Shown here one piece after another: positions 23,701 to 35,695 of a DNA stretch of 64,000 nt. The stretch is from Austropuccinia psidii (taxonomy: Eukaryota; Basidiomycota; Pucciniomycetes; Pucciniales; Sphaerophragmiaceae): positions 36,694,409 to 36,758,408 of the forward strand of contig JALGQZ010000009.1 in assembly GCA_023105745.1 (NCBI GenBank), read 5' to 3'. Position 1 is the first letter of the stretch; each line of letters starts with the position of its first letter. The position numbers and the translations under genes were made by a program. Under the pieces are notes generated by a model that saw nothing but the letters and a program-made list of their open reading frames with translations, searched no databases and had not been told where the DNA came from.

Positions 23701-24099
23701 TCTCTTATTTCCCTTTGTAATACACTCTTTCAAAGCAATTAGTTGTAATCAATACAAGATTTTTTCCATGGTTTTTATATTCTTTTTTCCTGTGAGATTT
23801 CCTCTTTTCAACAATGGTGAAACTTACCTATTTTGTGAGAGCCCCACCAAATGTTTCCATCAGTATTGATTTGTGAGACCCTCTTTTTCAGAAAATGCTC
23901 AAATAGTCACCATTAACCCCTCCTAAATTTTCAGCATTCTTTGTTCTAAACTGTTTGGGATCTTAACTGTACAAACGCTAGGGCTCCCCGGATGTGAGTA
24001 ATCCACCTTAGATGTTTGAGCCATTCCTTGTCCTAAGTTCACACACAATTAATCTTACATGCATAAATGATGGCATCTGAAGTTCATGTATACTAGCCA

Positions 24100-24435
24100 T
24101 GTGTAAAGCATTGTGTGAACTGTCAGGAGCCCAGATATGAGGATGAACTTGAATGTGAAACGCATCTATACTTAGCATATGTAAGGAATTGTGTAAACCA
24201 TTGAAAGCCTGCTTGGGTGTAAGTGTTTCTGTGCAAAGAGTTGGGAACCTGGACAAGCAGAAGTGTTTGCATGTGACCTGTTGCGATCCTGTTCCTGTTC
24301 AAGTGTAAGGATTTGTGTGTGAACTGTTGGGATCCAATGAAAGCATAAGGATTTGTGTGTGAACCCTTAGGATCCTGGACACACATAAGTATTTGCATGT
24401 GAACCGTTGGATCCTTGACAGGAGTAAGTATTGAC
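24100..24435. repeat. Degenerate tandem repeat, period about 41 bp
   Basis: Around seven or eight imperfect units repeat the pattern TAAGGATTTGTGTGTGAAC followed by TGTTGGGATCC and a variable tail. The last four units (from about 24300) are the clearest. Older, more diverged units extend left. The apparent minus-strand reading frames over this array are produced by the repeat. Confidence 0.7.
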
Positions 24436-24629
24436 AAAAATTGAGAATAGCGCTAATGACCTCATTATATGACCATGTATGGTGGCATGCCACTGTAAAT
24501 GAGCCATTTCACCCTTTTTTTGTGTGAGCCACCGTATATCCCCAATTCCAACCCATCAAAACCAGGTGTATACTGTATTGTGAATTAACACACCCTCTAA
24601 CTCCCAGATGCATCCAAATTCCCTCATTC

Positions 24630-25301
24630 TTATAATTGTGATGAGATTATATTACCATCCCTGATGTGATGGCCTTCTCCCTTGACCATCTCAGAATAGC
24701 CATGTCTTTTCCGCCACATTGTTTTTGCTAACCTCCTTGAGCATTGCACAGACATGCCCTCCAGTGTAGTGCTTTCGCTTTCCTGTGCTGGATCAGTATA
24801 ATGAACAAATGTACTACTGGCCCACACTACCTGAATGAGCCCATGACATTTGGATAGATCAATCCAAAAATGCTCATTTGGGAAAATAAAGTTTCCCCCT
24901 GTACACAGCTTTGACACATCTCTTTGAATTTGTCCAGTCTGCTTATCATATTGAAACCACCATCCCAAAGAATACAACATTGCATCCTTATCAATATGAG
25001 GCAAGTTTTTTGATCCATTCATGGTGAAAGTGAGTATGCAAGCAAACTCAAACGCAGCCTGATTTGCAGGATTCTCTGCTTCATAGTTGACTTGATCAAA
25101 GGATGGGACCCCCAATGACTTGTAGCAATATTGCATCTTTTGAAATGATATATCCCCAACATATTGTAAGGATTGACCTAGAATGCAAACCACCAAGCTA
25201 AGATTTGCAACTTGGTTGCACCATTCATCTTTTGAATTTTCAATTTTTCTAAGACTTCCATAAAGACCAAATTGTTTGTTTTTGTGCTGCATTTGCACCA
25301 A
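24630..25301 (-). CDS. TET/JBP-like 2-oxoglutarate/Fe(II) dioxygenase (partial or decaying)
   Basis: The 223-residue minus-strand ORF looks like the fungal TET/JBP-type dioxygenases. Members oxidise a base or similar substrate using Fe(II) and 2-oxoglutarate, and in basidiomycetes they form large families often linked to transposons (general family knowledge). Visible here: PHIDKD with the metal-binding H102-x-D104 pair; a GWWFQ strand (113-117); TGGNFIFP (134-141); FWIDLSKCHG (145-154); and a later HYTDP with H167 as candidate third ligand. A C-terminal basic segment carries CSRRLAKTMWRKRHGY. Homology-like sequence continues upstream in frame (KKVHTTNCNKWG) to a TAG at 25371-25373, without an obvious start. 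The Met at 25301 is therefore only the first available one. Missing N-terminal sequence and upstream stops suggest a gene fragment or recent pseudogene. Catalytic activity is not established. Confidence 0.65.
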   Translation of the reverse strand: MVQMQHKNKQFGLYGSLRKIENSKDEWCNQVANLSLVVCILGQSLQYVGDISFQKMQYCYKSLGVPSFDQVNYEAENPANQAAFEFACILTFTMNGSKNLPHIDKDAMLYSLGWWFQYDKQTGQIQRDVSKLCTGGNFIFPNEHFWIDLSKCHGLIQVVWASSTFVHYTDPAQESESTTLEGMSVQCSRRLAKTMWRKRHGYSEMVKGEGHHIRDGNIISSQL

Positions 25302-26097
25302 CCAATAGCAAACATAAATACCTCCAGTAATTCCCCATTTGTTGCAATTGGTTGTGTGAACTTTCTTTCTCTAAATAAGAATTGTTATAATTCATCCCTT
25401 TGATTCACCTCAACCTCACTCATTGTTTTTAAAGGTCTCAATTCAACAAGGGCAATGAGTAATCCTGTTTAAGAGAAAATTGCCACACATCCAAAGTGGA
25501 TGCATTTGATCTGAGTGACATCCACAACCCTCCAAATTTGACTTTGGGTCATATTTGCTGATACAGGCATTGATATTTGTGCTGTTGGTCAAGTGGAGGA
25601 AAAAACATATTCCTTTGGGTGGTTTTGGCCTCATTTGTCTTTTGGGATGTTCCATTATTCCCAAGTGTTTGAGGGATCACTTTTTGTTGAATCAGACAAG
25701 ATATCAGATACTACTGACTCCCATTTGAAGGTAAGGCTTTTGGAATCGAGAATAGTGCCCAATTCCCAATGAGCTTTATTTGGCACACATCCATGACCTC
25801 CCTGTTGGAGCCCACATGGAATTGGCTTGATCTAAACTGACTAAAGCCAATTTTTCTCCATTGGGCCCAATGAGGGTTCTACATGAATTCCCCATATATA
25901 TATTCTGAGAATAACTGAGAAACTCACACTTTCCTTCCTCACCCTAACATTTTGCCACAAGTTCCCTTTTACGCTCCTTTCCTTTTTTTGTGAATGGCAT
26001 TCTTGCGCAGGAAAATGAAATGAAACCAAATGATTAGTGACTCTTGTGTGGATTATTAATTTTGCCTAAAAAACCAAAAAAAAATGAAGAATATTTG
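25302..26097 (-). other. Degenerate upstream sequence of the dioxygenase ORF
   Basis: On the minus strand this region has coding-like fragments in different frames, for example LWMSLRSNASTLDVWQF and CNKWGITGG, broken by stops. It is the likely remains of the N-terminal half of the dioxygenase gene or its transposon. Nothing is recognisable from about 25700 to 26097, where gag sequence of an E-type element begins abruptly. Confidence 0.4.
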
Positions 26098-27475
26098 ACA
26101 CCAGTATTCAGAATGCACAATTGTGCTCTTGTTGAAAAAATAGTGAATACCATTGAGCATAACATGATCTTCACTGAGGCTTTTCCCTGCCTGTAAAATC
26201 TGCCTTATGGTTGGGTAATCTGGTTCTGAGGCCTTTCAAAACAGGCCTCAAGACTATTCTTCCCACCACAATAGGTGCACAAGCCCTCCTTGATTCTTCT
26301 TTGCTTTTTAGAGCCCATCAACTTGTGGGTCTTATTCAAGAGGGAAGAATGTGGCTTGTTGTTTTTCTGAACCTTGAAATTCTTTTTATGAGTTGAGCTT
26401 GCATAATTTTGATGATGAGAAGAACTTGACTTTGAGGCTTCAATCTTCTTTTATTGATGATGATTCTTCTCCTTCTTCCTCTCATGGTACCTGGTATCAA
26501 GCTCCAGCGTAATTTCCATTAATTCATGAAGAGAATCAATGCTTGAAGGATGGGAGGCCAATTGATCCAGAATTCTGAAGGCCAGGGCCTTTCATCCCAT
26601 TCCACAGTTCTTGAAACTAGACTTCTGAAATCAGAAATTTATAATGATACATGTCCACTTTCTTTCATTCTTAGACCATCCAGCTCTGCTTCAGCTTTCC
26701 TAACTTCATCTGGATCTCAAAATACATTAAAGATTTGGGATTAAAATGAGGCCCAATCATTGAGAAGGTATGCTATGTCTTGCTTTGTGAGATTTGAAAT
26801 ATAAAGCTCAATCCGTTTTTTCAGCCCTTCCAATGAGAAATTAAGTGGAATAAAGAACTTTTTTCCTGACTTCATATAAATTTGCCTTGTAATTATGAAA
26901 AAAAGGTTTTCAGGACTGAATAAAACTTCTTACTTTGAAGGGTTTACTCCCATAAAAGCAGTCTGTGGCCTTCATAGATTCATTCTTGAAGGCTGATGGT
27001 CTTTAAACTTCAGAAGATGAAGCCTCTTGAATATTGGCCATAATCTGGGTCATTTGTTGCATAATGGCCAATAAAGATGGTTCATACTCATGAGATACAG
27101 GCTTATTAGACTTGGATATAGTTGACCCTCCACTACCTTGAAATTCTCTCACAGGAGTGGGAACAGCCTCAGTACTGTCAGACCCTTCTTCTTCCACAGA
27201 ATTCTCCTCATCCTCTGCATCATCTTCATCAGGTCATTTTAGAGTGGTTCTTGAAATTCCTGGAAAAGCACAAACTACTCCCAATAATGAGCTTTATCTT
27301 CTGGGGCCCCTTCCTTCCTCCTTGGATGGCGCTGCGCCTTCCATGACTGGTACTCTTTCCAAATGGGCCCTCAGTTGAGGAAATCCTGGGTTTCCATAAA
27401 GAGGAACACTTGGTGTTGGAGTGAGGACAGGTTGAGATCTGGTCTGTCTTGCACAAGTCGAGTGGGGATAGGCAG
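26098..27475 (-). pseudogene. gag pseudogene of a second E-type element (E-B)
   Basis: The minus-strand translation parallels the gag of the complete F element. It contains an N-terminal TRSQPVLTPTPSVPL segment, an acidic Glu-rich tract, EPSLLAIMQQMTQIMANIQ, the KPFKVRSFIQS and AEKMD capsid-like region, TLELDTRYHERKKEKNHH, and a knuckle-like CTYCGGKNSLEAC near 26240. It is broken by many stops and frame changes. Gag would coat the element RNA. The start codon is lost near 27475. Sequence after gag stops at about 26098, in a block beginning GACACCAGTATTCAGA that also follows gag in the F element (50965), so pol is missing. Confidence 0.8.
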
Positions 27476-28218
27476 TATTTTCAGAATAGAATGAAATAAA
27501 ATTTTAAGACAAATCAGAAATTGAGTTTGAGGACTTGAGGCAATTTGACAAGAAAGCTTGAGGTCAAAATCAAAAATCAAAACCTTGATAAAATTCATAA
27601 ATCAAAGTGAAGAACTTCAGGTCAATCAATCAATCAAATGTCAACTGAAATGTTGAAGTCAATAGTCATCAACGAATCTTGAGGGATAAATTAATCAAGT
27701 AATCGAATCTTTCTCAGTTCAAATCAATAAGTCTAGAGATGAATCAATCAATAATAAGAACAGGATCAATTTAAAATGAAAACAATGGAATCTTTAGGTA
27801 AATCAATCTGGATTTCAAAATCAAATATGACAAATCAAGTGAAAGTCTTTCTGTCAATCAAAGTTCTTGAAGAATATTTCAAAATGAATCTTGATTAGTG
27901 AAGATCTGTGTCAGAAATTAATGTTGAGACCAATTTCAAATCAAATTAAATCTTGGACCTGAATGAAAATTGAGTGGAATAAGAATGACTAGAAAGAATT
28001 GTCAGCCAAACGTTTTTGGAAGAAAAGAAACTTTTATCAGATTGAGAAAAAATCAATAAGTAGAAAATCAATTTTCACAAGAAAAAGAGTGATTTAAAAA
28101 ATGAGAATTTGAAGAAAAATCATAAAATCCATAAAATAGTCATAATTGAGGAATGAATGATTTGAACATGAAAAATTGATAATGAAGAACAAAAGAATAA
28201 ATTATACAGCTAACCAAT
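27476..28218 (-). mobile_element. 5' leader of E-B
   Basis: This is an A-rich leader made largely of repeated words such as AATCAATCAA, CTTGAGG and TCAAAATC. The leader of the F element (52462-53159) has the same texture. No ORF is supported. Directly beside the LTR the plus strand reads CCAATATGA. Confidence 0.6.
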
Positions 28219-29728
28219 ATGATTTCACAGGGGCTCTTTGGGACAACAAGAGTGGCCTGGTACTCAGGAATTAAGAACTCACTTGAAGGGCACCAAAAGC
28301 ATAAAGAAAATAAATAATATATTTCTTCAAAGGAAAATAAGTGCCAGTACAAGATATTCCACAAGATAATAATGAAGCCAAAAGCCAAAGACCAAAAATC
28401 CAACCAAATTAATCCTCAATTCACTGTTTCACCCTTACAGAAGTAACGATGGAAATAGTAAAGGATATGACCACCAACATCCACTTACAGGCAAAGAGAA
28501 AGGTTTAAATTACTTACTTAATAATATCATTATTTACCTCCAAGAATGAAAAGAAAATAATAATAATAATAATAATAGGAAATCCAGTATATTAATTAAC
28601 TTGGAAAAGGTCCACTGGGGTGAAAAGGTGGCCAGTATATGTGAAAAGTTGAGTACTCATCCTCGTGGGTTTATTCCCCAGCTGTATTGACTATTTTTGG
28701 GTTGATACAGATCTGGCCATCTTGAGAAATGAACTGTGTGCCTTGAATTCCAACAGTGGAATGTGAATTGGTGGAAAAGAGCCGATGCCATACAGGCTGT
28801 CTGAATACAGACTGTATGGACCAACTTAGTTTTCCAAGGAGTGCTTGTCACCTTGAAAACTGATTTGAATATCAATGACCTCTTGAAAATGTCCTTGGAA
28901 AAACCTGGGCCAGTATTTCCTTGGGTGAATAATGTTAAGACAAAAGATCCAACACCATAAGAATCAGTTTATTGGTGTCCTCAAATGGTCTTGTGGATTC
29001 CACCATGAATTTCCATATTGAGTGTATTTGAATCTTCCTTTTGAAATGTACTGATGAGATGGGGACATGGCTTGAAATTAAGGAATGGAGTCTTTAAAAT
29101 GTTACTATTGTATTTCTGAAGAAAGCTGGTGCATAATGGTATAAATTACCATATATTCCCCATTCCTGGTTCCTGCAGTGTGGGGTCCATAACTGAAGGA
29201 AAGAGTTTCCTTTGAATTGAGGGGAACCGCTTCTGGAACTGAGCTGGTGGCCCCTGGTGGCTTCCAGAGGCCATGGGTGGAGTCTTGGGGTCTATGACTA
29301 TGTGTGGCCATTTTGAGGGTTTTTGTGGTCCTTGGGCCATTTTGGGTTTTTGAGGATTTGGACCAATATTGGGCTCAGGTGGGCCCACTTTTGGTTCTGG
29401 TCCCACCTGGAATTTGGGGCTAATGGTCTACCCCCTTGACCCCTTTTTGCCCCATTGAATTCAGGACGAATGGGGCCTATATGGTCCAACTGCCTGTGGG
29501 CTGTGGCATATGGACTGCGGCGTATGGGCTGGGCCAGGGGCCAAAGACCCCTGGAACACAAAATGACCCCTCAGGCCCAAAATCAAAAGGATTGGCCTGA
29601 GTAATTGGCCAAAAGGGCCATAAAAGGTGGGTGTGGCACAGAAGCCATTTAAACACCACTGAAAGCCAATTGGGTCAGTCTTAAATTTTGTAAACACCAA
29701 TTGGGGCATTCTTCCCATGGTTTTGAAA
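28219..29728 (-). mobile_element. 5' LTR of E-B (E5)
   Basis: On the plus strand this runs from TTTCACAGGGGCTC (28223) to CCATGGTTTTGAAA (29728). These are degraded forms of the E-family ends TGTCACAGGGGCTC and CCATGGTTGTGACA. It contains the antisense GAGTGGCCTGGTACTCAG block typical of the 3' end of E LTRs. Internal gag sequence on the left identifies it as the 5' LTR of a minus-strand element. It is inserted in another E-type LTR (E3). A CCAAT lies at 28214-28218 and again at 29729-29733. This would be a target duplication only if E5 is actually a solo LTR, so the coincidence is noted and not relied on. Confidence 0.75.
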
Positions 29729-29799
29729 CCAATCCACCTTGGCAGCCACATTCATTTCAATAGAGTCTTGTTTCATGAATACCTTTATTTCAACCACAG

Positions 29800-31230
29800 T
29801 GTCACAACCATGGCAATTCAATCCTTGGATCTCCATATGGCATATCAAGCCACAGTCCTTTTATGGCCAATTGGCCATATCCATCACCAGTGGCCAATAT
29901 GGCCACGTCATCATCTTATGGACCATTTATGGCCATTTTTCTTTTGGGGCCTTCATGACCCTTCACCTCAATCCAGAAGCCATAGCGGCAATTTATGCCC
30001 AAATGGGTATTTCTGGTGATTTCCCTCAAAAACCAGGGGAAATGGGCCAAATGGCTGTTTTTGGCCATTTGGGCTCATAATGCGCATTTGCGCATTTTTG
30101 CACACTTTGACACAAAGTGTCCAAAAGAAACTTTCCTGCCCTTTGGGCCAGTTTTTGGCTTAGAACCCAAAAGTGGCCAAAACCCCCAAAGGACCCAGAA
30201 ACACCTTTCCAAGCTCTGAAGCCATCACATCAATCTTTTTCCCCTCTGTCTTTCCATCTCAAGACCTTTGGATGTAATCTTCTTTCCAATGAACCAACAT
30301 GCCATAAATAATGTTATATATCATTATGCATCATTTTTCAACAGAAATTCAATGGTGGCAATATCAAATGGTCATTTAAACATTCCAATATATCATCACC
30401 TCATCAAGGCACTGAATCATTCAGAGGACTCATCAAGGCTCAAGAGCAAGTGTTTTAGCGTCAAAGACCAATCATGCCATCAAGACGTCATTGGATAATT
30501 CCATTCACAGTATTCCTCCAAGGCAATACTGTTAAACCATTCTCAAGGGATTCAAGAGGCAGTTCATTCATTCATTCAAGTTTCAAGTTTCAAAGCTCCA
30601 CTCAATCCATCTTGGCAACCATATTCATTTCAATACAATCTGGATCCATCAAGAACTGTATTTCATTTTCAAGCATGGGAAATTCATTAAACCCAGTTCA
30701 ATTTCAATATTAGCCAGCTATATCAATTCCTAAAGCAATCAATACAGTCTCAAGGATCAATACAGATCAGTTTTCAGCCTGAAGAACTCAAGCCCCCAAC
30801 TTTTCACATATACCGGCTACCCTTTCCACCCTGGGGGGTTTTCCCCAGTTAATTAATATACTTTGATTTTATTTTATCTTTATTTATCTTATCATTTTGT
30901 TAATTGAATACTGATATTATCAAGTCAGTCATTTAGCACCTTTTCTCTTATTCTTTCTTTGCCTGTCAATGGATATTTGGTGGTCATATCCTTACTAATT
31001 CCATTGTTCATTTTGGCAGGTTGAAACAGTGATTAAGGACTTACTTGGTTGGCTCTTTTGCCATTTGGCTTCTCTTTCCTCTCATTGCATCTTGTCTTGT
31101 ACTTGCATATTTCTTAGAGGAAGTTATTCTTTATTTTTATTTCTTTATTCTTTTGGAGTCTTCCAAGTGAGTTCCCTGATTTCTGAGTGCCAGGCCACTC
31201 TTGTATTTCTGTCCAAGAGCCCCTGTGACA
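29800..31230 (+). mobile_element. Solo LTR E2 with CACAG target duplication
   Basis: This intact-ended LTR runs TGTCACAACCATGG...AGCCCCTGTGACA (1431 bp) and is flanked by CACAG on both sides (29795-29799 and 31231-31235). It matches LTR E1 throughout. It sits inside an older LTR of its own family, with no internal region, so it is a solo LTR. Confidence 0.9.
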
Positions 31231-31501
31231 CACAGAACCTGGTCAGATCATTCAACCCAGTTGATTTCCCAATTTGGCAAGTTATACACTTCAGCAAGAA
31301 ATTAATACAGCTCTAAGGAGACAATACAGACCAGCTGTCAGCCTGAAGGAGTCAAGATCTCATCTTTTCTTATATAACAGCCTCTCTTTCAACCCTGGGG
31401 GTTTTCCCCCCCAGTTAATTAATATACTAGGATCTATTTCCATATTTATTTTTGTTCATCTTGATAGTGAATACTGCTATTACTAATTCAGTCATCAGCA
31501 C

Positions 31502-34500
31502 TGTAAGGTTTGACTATGAAACAATAAGTAAAAATTACTAATATTTTACTTATTGTACTATGAATTTCCTTATAAATAAAATAAATAAGATAAAAACAAT
31601 TATAATAATAAAGAATTATTATAATTATGGCGTAAAAATAATTATATTATTGAATCAATATAATAATATAATTTATATTATGAAAAATAATATAATAAAT
31701 AAATATATTAATATAAGATAATTAATATATTTAAAAAGCACTTTATTATTGTCACCAACAAATAATAAAGGCATAGAAAATTGTTTTTTATTCATAAAAA
31801 GCAATTAATAACAATAATATTATCATTATCAAAATTATAAACTAATATAAACTCTATTTATATTAATTATAGAATTATTTAAAGTAATAATAAAGAGAAA
31901 ATTATTATAATAAGAAGAAATAACCTACTTTTAATACTTAATATAATACTTTTGAATAATTTTATGCCAAAAAATGTAAATACAACTTATTTAAATTGTA
32001 TTTACAATAAATTTTAAGATAAATTACAAATATTCTTAATTCTACGTGGAATTGAGGTTTTTGAGAGAATTTTAAACAAACCAGTTAAATTAATGTAATA
32101 ATCACGTCAAAGATGATGATTATAATACGATTATCCTTGGTCTTTAATAATGTAAGAGTTTTATATATAAAGAATAAAGAAATTACCTTTTGATTTAATT
32201 ATTTAGTGTTTTGTAAGTGTCTGAGGGGGAAATAGAGTGAAATGAGCTCTATTTATAGTAAATACCTCCCTCCTAGAGTCCAGAAGGTTTCTATTAGATG
32301 TGTACTGATGATTTCTACTATAATTTATCAATATTTTAAGGTTTGGTGATGATTACATCATGATCAGACCATCTTACATCATAATTACGCCATTATATAG
32401 AGTTTGTAAGATGTGACTATGAAACTGATGATAATATTACTATTAATCAACAGTACTATTTCTGTTCTTATGAAATATAATAATAAAATATTATTATAAC
32501 CACAATCAAATAATTAAAGAATTATTTCTTTCACATGTTAAGCACTACTAGTGATTTTAACGGTGAGCAAGTAATTGTCTACAAGAATCAATTACAAGAA
32601 GAATTTAATAATAAAAACTTCTTTTATTAAAATAATAAAATTATTTTAATATATAATTATCTTTTGCAAGAATAATTATAATGATAATTCTTGAAGAAAA
32701 CTATTTTTAGAGAAAAACTTTAAGAATTAAAGATAAATCACTCACTAATATTCCAAAGAACTTATTGAAAGATAAGATAGAGAGATTTGACGTATAATTG
32801 TGGATTTAGAGGATCAAAATGAATTGATAAATGTATTACATCAATATATAGTTTATTTCTATGATTTCACGTCTTTCTAATTGATTCTGAAAGAATAAAA
32901 CACTTAAGAAAAGTTTTAACTAATACTTACTTGTTGGTAATACTGATATAAATGATTAATAAGATGATGATACGGAAAAAACAGCAAGAAGAGGCTTCTT
33001 TTAAGTCAACAACAGCTCACAGAGGCGTGCCATGGAGCAAACTAAAAAACAAGTGAGTGAGAAAACAATAAACCTTTTTGGATTAATGATTGCATCATCT
33101 GTTGTCACGTAAGATTATCATAATTACTTAATTGATGCTTTTACATGACTACCAACCCCAATATGGTTAAGAATAAAAGGAGTAACATCTTTAAATCTTC
33201 TTTTATTCCAAAATAATCATTGATTTCTCAAAGTTATCAATGTTATTGCCAATTTCATCACAGGTTTTAATTACTGTGAATTTTTGAAGATTCAGTGTTT
33301 CACGTAGAATGGTCAAAAATGGACTGTAGGTAAAACTTACAATTTTACTAGTAAAACTGTAATTATTTTTGGTTGTACCATAGATCATACAGTTCTCCAT
33401 TGGTTCTGAAAGTTTCAGAAGGATTCATTAAGAATTGTATTTTTAATGAATTTTTGAAGTTTTTACCTCATTTCTACGTAGAATTGCAAATATCAGTGTT
33501 TCACTGGTAGCTATGAGGTAAATCAATGGATACAAGTCCAAAAAGGGTTTTAATTACTCTTTTGGGGTTTATCCATGGAAAGTCATTCAGAATTGACGTG
33601 GTTACAGGAGTCTAAGTAGCTCTTTACCTCCTTGGCACATCAAAATAGCAGGTTATTTGCTATTTTCTTAAGATTTACAGTAGTTGTGACATGGTAACCA
33701 AGTTCCCAAAGAGGTTTAGTTTACCAATTGGGTCACAATCAGCCATGGAACCAAGCTTTGGAGCTATCCACGCCTCTGAGTCCTCAGAAGTTGGGTAGCC
33801 TGGCTCTCTTTGATGTCTTTTGTCCCCCTTGCCTATTTTTTACGTCAAAATAGTAATTTAAGCTTCAAGTGAGATATCCACTATGGGTGTACCAAAAGTC
33901 CATGTAGGAATACCATGATATCAAGCGCTCAAAACATGCATAACACTATTCTTAGTGTATATGTAACATGGGATTTCTCACTTTCCCATTATTTTGGCGT
34001 GAAATTAAGAAAAACAAAAATTTTCACGGATCTTTTATGTGGTATTGATGATGTGGTATTGAAGTATTTTCCATTTTACCACCTCAAAGAGTTAATTTGA
34101 GCTTATTCACTCTATGGAGCTACCGTAGGTGAATTTTTGTGTAGAATCCAAATCTGGCCTTAAATCCATGGATTTACTTACTCAATAAAAAGTTATTCAT
34201 CTTTTCTGAAATCAAAAATGATGAATTTTGAATATATGCATGATTTATGAGTTATGTATAATTCAAAATTTCTTTTTAAGATAATTGTGGCCTATTTGGG
34301 TATGTAAAATATACCTCAAGGCTCACAGAGTTATCACTATAACTAGAGGTTTGATGACATCATGGGCTTGGAAGAAGCCTAAAATTTGTGTATTCTATTA
34401 TTATTAATCATATTCTAATAGTATTCATCAGCTTTATTACTTATATGACAGTTAAACTTAAAATAAGATTACAGTGAGTGATCTTAAATGATCAAATTTA

Positions 34501-35418
34501 AGCTTAAACTTTGATCAGTAATAACCTTTAAGTTATACAGGCTACAGCTACTCTGGGAGTGGATTCGGATAGCTTGGCATGTTCTCACTACACTGCCAAG
34601 AGCATTTCATTACATAATCAAAACTCTATTTTTGATGATTTTTCTTGTAAATCATCCTCTCTGTCGAAATCTAATATTTTAAACTCCAAACCATGATTTC
34701 AAGGAGTTATACCTTTAATATTGTAATAAAAGATATTTCATTCTTTACAAATGAGCTAGTAGAAGCTGACTGTCTACTTTTTTTTAAGTTTGGACCACTT
34801 TCACAACAAAGTGGTCAACAGCTTTATTGATTTTAATCAATAATCCATTACAGGTTTTAACCTTGTTTATAACTTGTGAAATAAAGCTCATTTCTGTGTT
34901 CCTACAGGCGTTACGTGGTGACTTTACTTCTGGTTTATCACTCTATCATGTATATTTCAAAAGATATTAGCTAAAATCCTTGAATATATGCATTGACCAA
35001 AAAAGTGCATATATTCAGCTTAACTCCTTAAGCATTGACTTTGGAGATTATCTTTTTAATTTTTTTATGTGTGGAAGCTTATGGGAAATCCAATGGTATA
35101 ATTTATTCCACATGTTGTTTCATTGGTATTTGAAATAATTAAGGATTGATGTTTTTTATAAGGTGTTATTACTTATAACTCATTAAATATTGACTTTACA
35201 GATATGCCATAAAAATGGTATATGTGTATTTTACCATGAGGAATCCAATGGTGAAACTTATTTCACATGTTTATTCATTGGCTTTTAATCTAAGCCAAGT
35301 TTTATGCCTATTTATGGCAGTTTTGTAGTTTTAAGGTAATTACTTTTAAAGGTATAATTATTTTAAATATTTCTTGTGACCTTTTTGGGTATTTGGTCAT
35401 ATCTCAAAGGTTCACAAG
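31502..35418 (-). mobile_element. Solo LTR G1 with AGCAC target duplication, split by solo LTR A3
   Basis: The unit begins TGTAAGGTTTGACTATGAAAC and ends ATATCTCAAAGGTTCACA, with AGCAC on both flanks (31497-31501 and 35419-35423). About 1.99 kb belongs to G1 after subtracting A3 and its duplication. The ends resemble those of the A family, but the interior differs, so A and G look like sister LTR families. It interrupts LTR E3. Very AT-rich, non-coding. The orientation is inferred from LTR H. Confidence 0.85.
32405..34327 (-). mobile_element. Solo LTR A3 with GAGTT target duplication
   Basis: This A-family LTR (1923 bp) runs TGTAAGATGTGACTATG...CTCAAGGCTCACA and is flanked by GAGTT at 32400-32404 and 34328-34332. 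It is the best-preserved A copy, with both terminal TG and CA intact. It is nested inside LTR G1, which is itself nested in LTR E3. Confidence 0.92.
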
Positions 35419-35695
35419 CACCTTTTTCTTTCTTTGCCTGTCAGTGAATACTTGGTAATCATATCCTTACTAATTCCATTACCCTGTCTGTAAGAGTGAA
35501 ACAGTTAGTAAAGACTTACTTGGTTGGCTCTTTGGCCATATGGCTTCTCTTTCTCTTATTGCATCTCACTCTTGCACTTACATATCCTGTTAGAGAAATT
35601 TATTTTTTTTCTCTAATATTTTGCAGTCTTCCAAGTGAGTTCCCTGATTTCTAAGTGCCAGGCCACTCTTTTTATCCCCAAGAGCCCCTGTGACA

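Larger units (their letters stand above)
29729..35695 (+). mobile_element. Old E-family LTR (E3) split by E2 and G1
   Basis: The LTR survives as three pieces: 29729-29799, 31236-31501 and 35419-35695. They read in order CCAATCCACCTTGGCAGCCAC, then TTTCCCAATTTGGCAAG and GTTTTCCCCCCCAGTTAATT, then CTTTGCCTGTCAGTG and the end CAAGAGCCCCTGTGACA. Together they match the 3' two-fifths of LTR E1. The first gap is solo LTR E2, the second is LTR G1, and the left part is lost where E-B inserted. Confidence 0.75.

Noticed and set aside
24008..24493. Histidine-rich minus-strand frames of 60-104 codons
   Set aside because: They follow the 41-bp tandem repeat and mirror its period.
28214..29733. CCAAT as target duplication of LTR E5
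   Set aside because: E5 adjoins gag leader on its left, so it is a 5' LTR and not a solo LTR; the match is probably coincidental.
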